From Bacteroidota bacterium (GTDB taxonomy: Bacteria > Bacteroidota > Bacteroidia > Chitinophagales > Chitinophagaceae), in contig JABDFS010000003.1 in assembly GCA_013286425.1 (NCBI GenBank), forward strand, positions 1 to 64,000: DNA of 64,000 nucleotides. The letters run 5' to 3'. The position numbers were made by a program, and so were the translations under genes. Of the stretch, positions 61,579-64,000 are shown one piece after another. A model generated the notes under the pieces. The model saw only the letters and a list, made by a program, of their open reading frames with translations. It made no database searches and was not told where the DNA came from. The stretch's first letter is position 1, and the number at the start of each line of letters is the position of its first letter.

Positions 61579-61634
61579 AAAATTTATAGCATATAGTGAG
61601 GTAAGCATTCATAAAGTTTATCGTTAATAACTGC

Positions 61635-61671
61635 AAAGCCTGCGCATATTTTTGTGCAGGCTTTATATTTT
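61635..61671 (+). terminator. Intrinsic terminator after the DUF3857 pair
   Basis: AAAGCCTGCgcatatttttgtGCAGGCTTTatatttt. Confidence 0.75.
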
Positions 61672-61770
61672 CCTGCGCTTAAATGAAGAAATTATTTTCG
61701 GTCGCTTATTGAAATCATTTTTTGTCTTCTCATAAAATTCAGCCAGATTATTTTATTTTCATTTTTAATT

Positions 61771-62643
61771 ATGAAACCGGTGCTTCGCCAGATTACTGCC
61801 ACGCCAGAGTATTCTTTTCTGGTAAGAAAAGATGTTGGTGGAAATATGATTAATAACTGGCATTATCATCCTGAAATCGAATTGCTTTTTATTCAAAGAA
61901 GCGTTGGCACATGGCTGATAGGCGATCATATCGGGTATTATAAAAGTGGTGATGTAGTATTGATCGGGCCAAACCTGCCGCATTGTTTCAGGCATGAATA
62001 TGATTATGTGATGAAGCGTGATGAAACAGCTGGTGAAACCATTTGCATAAAGTTTCTGCCTGATGTTTTCGGAAACCAGTTTTTAAATCTTCCTGAATGT
62101 AAAGACATAAAAGATCTGTTTGCAAAAAGCTCACGCGCATTAAAACTAACAGGCAAAACAAAAGTTTGTGTAGCCAACGCTATCGAAAAAATTACAAACC
62201 TGCCTCATAGTAAAAAACTTATACAGGTTTTATCTATTCTTGAAACAATTGCAGAAAGCAAAGAATATAAACCACTTTCATCTAACGGATTTGTACAGGC
62301 ATACGACCATAATGATCAGAACAGGATCAAAACTATTTTTGAGTACACTTTTAATCATTATGATGAAAAAATTTCAATTGATAAAGTAGCGTCACTTTTA
62401 AATATGACAAGGCAATCTTTTTGCCGGTATTTTAAAAGTAAAACCAAAAAGACTTATGTGCAGTTTTTGATGGAAGTAAGAATTGGACAGGCATGCAGGC
62501 TATTGGTTGAAGAAGAAAAAAATGTTGCTGAAATAAGTTATGCTTGTGGGTATAATAATATATCACACTTCAATCACCAGTTTAAATTTATTACTGGCAA
62601 AAAACCACTGGAGTATAAGAAAGATTATTTAAAAGAAACCTGA
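61771..62643 (+). CDS. AraC-family transcriptional regulator with N-terminal cupin
   Basis: WHYHPEIELLFIQRSVGTWLIGDHIGYYKSGDVVLIGPNLPH; HTH SIDKVASLLNMTRQSFCRYFKSKTKKTYVQFLMEVRIGQACRLL...NISHFNHQFKFITGKKPLEYKK. Confidence 0.96.
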   Translation: MKPVLRQITATPEYSFLVRKDVGGNMINNWHYHPEIELLFIQRSVGTWLIGDHIGYYKSGDVVLIGPNLPHCFRHEYDYVMKRDETAGETICIKFLPDVFGNQFLNLPECKDIKDLFAKSSRALKLTGKTKVCVANAIEKITNLPHSKKLIQVLSILETIAESKEYKPLSSNGFVQAYDHNDQNRIKTIFEYTFNHYDEKISIDKVASLLNMTRQSFCRYFKSKTKKTYVQFLMEVRIGQACRLLVEEEKNVAEISYACGYNNISHFNHQFKFITGKKPLEYKKDYLKET

Positions 62644-62688
62644 TTATTATACTTCGTTGATCGTTTATTGAGAATTAATTTGAGTTAT

Positions 62689-63666
62689 TTATTTTTCAAT
62701 GACAGGCCAGTTATTTATCCAGTCTAATTTCTCTATAATCAGTTTAGACTTTCCGTTATCAAATGCATCATAACCGTGAAAGACAATGTAATCAATATTA
62801 TTGAAAGTAGCTACCGAATTATGCCCAACTCCATACCAGTTCTTATCGCCTTCTGCAACAAGTGATCCACCACCAAGATTCATAGGCACCCCATCTTTAT
62901 CCGCATACGGCCCTTCAATTTTATCGCTTCTTCCCACCATTATTTTATATGTAATTTTCTCACCGCGGCAACAATAATCAAACGATACAAACAGGTAATA
63001 ATATTTATCCTTTTTAAAAATAAAAGGCGCTTCAATGGCGCCATCTCCCGGCACAGAATCAGGCAACACAGCATTGCGCGGACGTGCAGCAACTGTATAC
63101 CATTGTTCAGGCTGCGCTACTGATTTTAAATCGTTGCTGAGCTTAACAAGCTTTATACCATGCCAGAAAGAACCAAATACCAGCCAGTGATTTCCCTGCT
63201 CATCATCTGCTTCATTCGGATCAATAGCATTCCACAAATCTCTGTTAGGCACTGATTGTATTATTTTTCCTTCATCTTCCCATTTATAATCTTTAGATGA
63301 AGTATTCAACGTTTTATTAATCGCCAGCCCAATAACAGAAGTATTTTTTGCAAATGCGCTTGCTGCATAATACATGTAGTACATGCTATTGTGATAGCTT
63401 ATATCAGGGGCCCACATAAAACCTTTAAAACCAGGCAAGGCTTCTAATATCCATTGAGGTGATTTGTCAAAAACAGGATTTTCTTTTTTCCAGTTTTTCA
63501 TATTTGTTGAACTCCACATACTAATGCCGGGACCTGTACAGAAAATATAATAGGTGCTGTCCTGCCGTATAATTACTGGGTCATGCACAGAAATATTGGT
63601 TTGTGACTGTGCATTGCTTTGAATAAAAATGAATGTTGCGAGTATAATGTACGAGCGTTTAAGCAT
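62689..63666 (-). CDS. GH43-family glycosidase (arabinan endo-1,5-alpha-L-arabinosidase-like)
   Basis: SVHDPVIIRQDSTYYIFCTGPGISMWSS, MWAPDISYHNSMYYMYYAAS, GAIEAPFIFKKDKYYYLFVSFDYCCRG. Confidence 0.92.
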   Translation of the reverse strand: MLKRSYIILATFIFIQSNAQSQTNISVHDPVIIRQDSTYYIFCTGPGISMWSSTNMKNWKKENPVFDKSPQWILEALPGFKGFMWAPDISYHNSMYYMYYAASAFAKNTSVIGLAINKTLNTSSKDYKWEDEGKIIQSVPNRDLWNAIDPNEADDEQGNHWLVFGSFWHGIKLVKLSNDLKSVAQPEQWYTVAARPRNAVLPDSVPGDGAIEAPFIFKKDKYYYLFVSFDYCCRGEKITYKIMVGRSDKIEGPYADKDGVPMNLGGGSLVAEGDKNWYGVGHNSVATFNNIDYIVFHGYDAFDNGKSKLIIEKLDWINNWPVIEK

Positions 63667-63693
63667 AATGAATATCTTATAATGAATGAAAGA

Positions 63694-64000
63694 TTATTCA
63701 GCAAAAGTTATTTTATAAGCTGCTGCATTTGTAGAAGGGTATGCAATTAATGGCTTAATGATAAGCGCATCATCATTCTGTTTCCATTTAATAACAACAT
63801 TACTGCCGAGTAATTTTACAGAAGCAATCTTTCCGTTACCGGACGATGAAGACAATGCCTTTATACTTATTGCTTCTTTGGGAATACCCAATGTTATTGC
63901 ATATACAATTTTTCCTTTTGTTGTAAAACGAATGTCTTTTGCAGTAAACGGAATTTTCTGATCAGCAAAAGAGCCGCTTGCAGATTGCGTAGGGCCTTCA
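63694..64000 (-). CDS. GH29 alpha-L-fucosidase-like C-terminus (truncated by window edge)
   Basis: Minus-strand reading EGPTQSASGSFADQKIPFTAKDIRFTTKGKIVYAITLGIPKEAISIKAL... resembles the C-terminal region of GH29 enzymes. Confidence 0.7.
   Translation of the reverse strand, partial: EGPTQSASGSFADQKIPFTAKDIRFTTKGKIVYAITLGIPKEAISIKALSSSSGNGKIASVKLLGSNVVIKWKQNDDALIIKPLIAYPSTNAAAYKITFAE

Overview
The window is chromosomal DNA from a Bacteroidota bacterium, most like Chitinophagaceae judging from T9SS sorting tails, DUF4270, TAnnTTTG promoters and the NagB-LmbE fusion. It carries about 50 genes and no rRNA, tRNA, CRISPR array or transposase that I could recognise. Housekeeping genes include panC, metK, clpB, mrp, pfkA, pyk, pyrH, pdxH, HU, rimM and ispD. 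A 38-aa 30S ribosomal protein THX gene at 40439-40555 (-) is absent from the ORF track. Accessory content includes a porin/alpha-carbonic anhydrase pair, an ECF sigma/cupin anti-sigma pair, a GlcNAc catabolic pair, surface polysaccharide genes, and an AraC/GH43/GH29 locus at the right edge. The most distinctive content is a set of six DUF3857/transglutaminase-like secreted proteins in two clusters: four in tandem at 10.7-18.7 kb and two at 57.5-61.6 kb. Each cluster combines one protein with a recognisable catalytic Cys/His with paralogues that have lost it. In the tandem array three consecutive paralogues share the same Cys->Val and His->Tyr replacements while keeping the Asp. Other points of interest are four genes broken by single-base losses (including a cutinase/PETase-like hydrolase whose in-frame stops are all TGA), an array of 11-bp units forming a long palindrome, a dispersed 40-nt palindromic element present in two copies, and an internally duplicated 'AxYG' two-domain protein. 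All family calls come from reading the sequence by eye; no searches were run.
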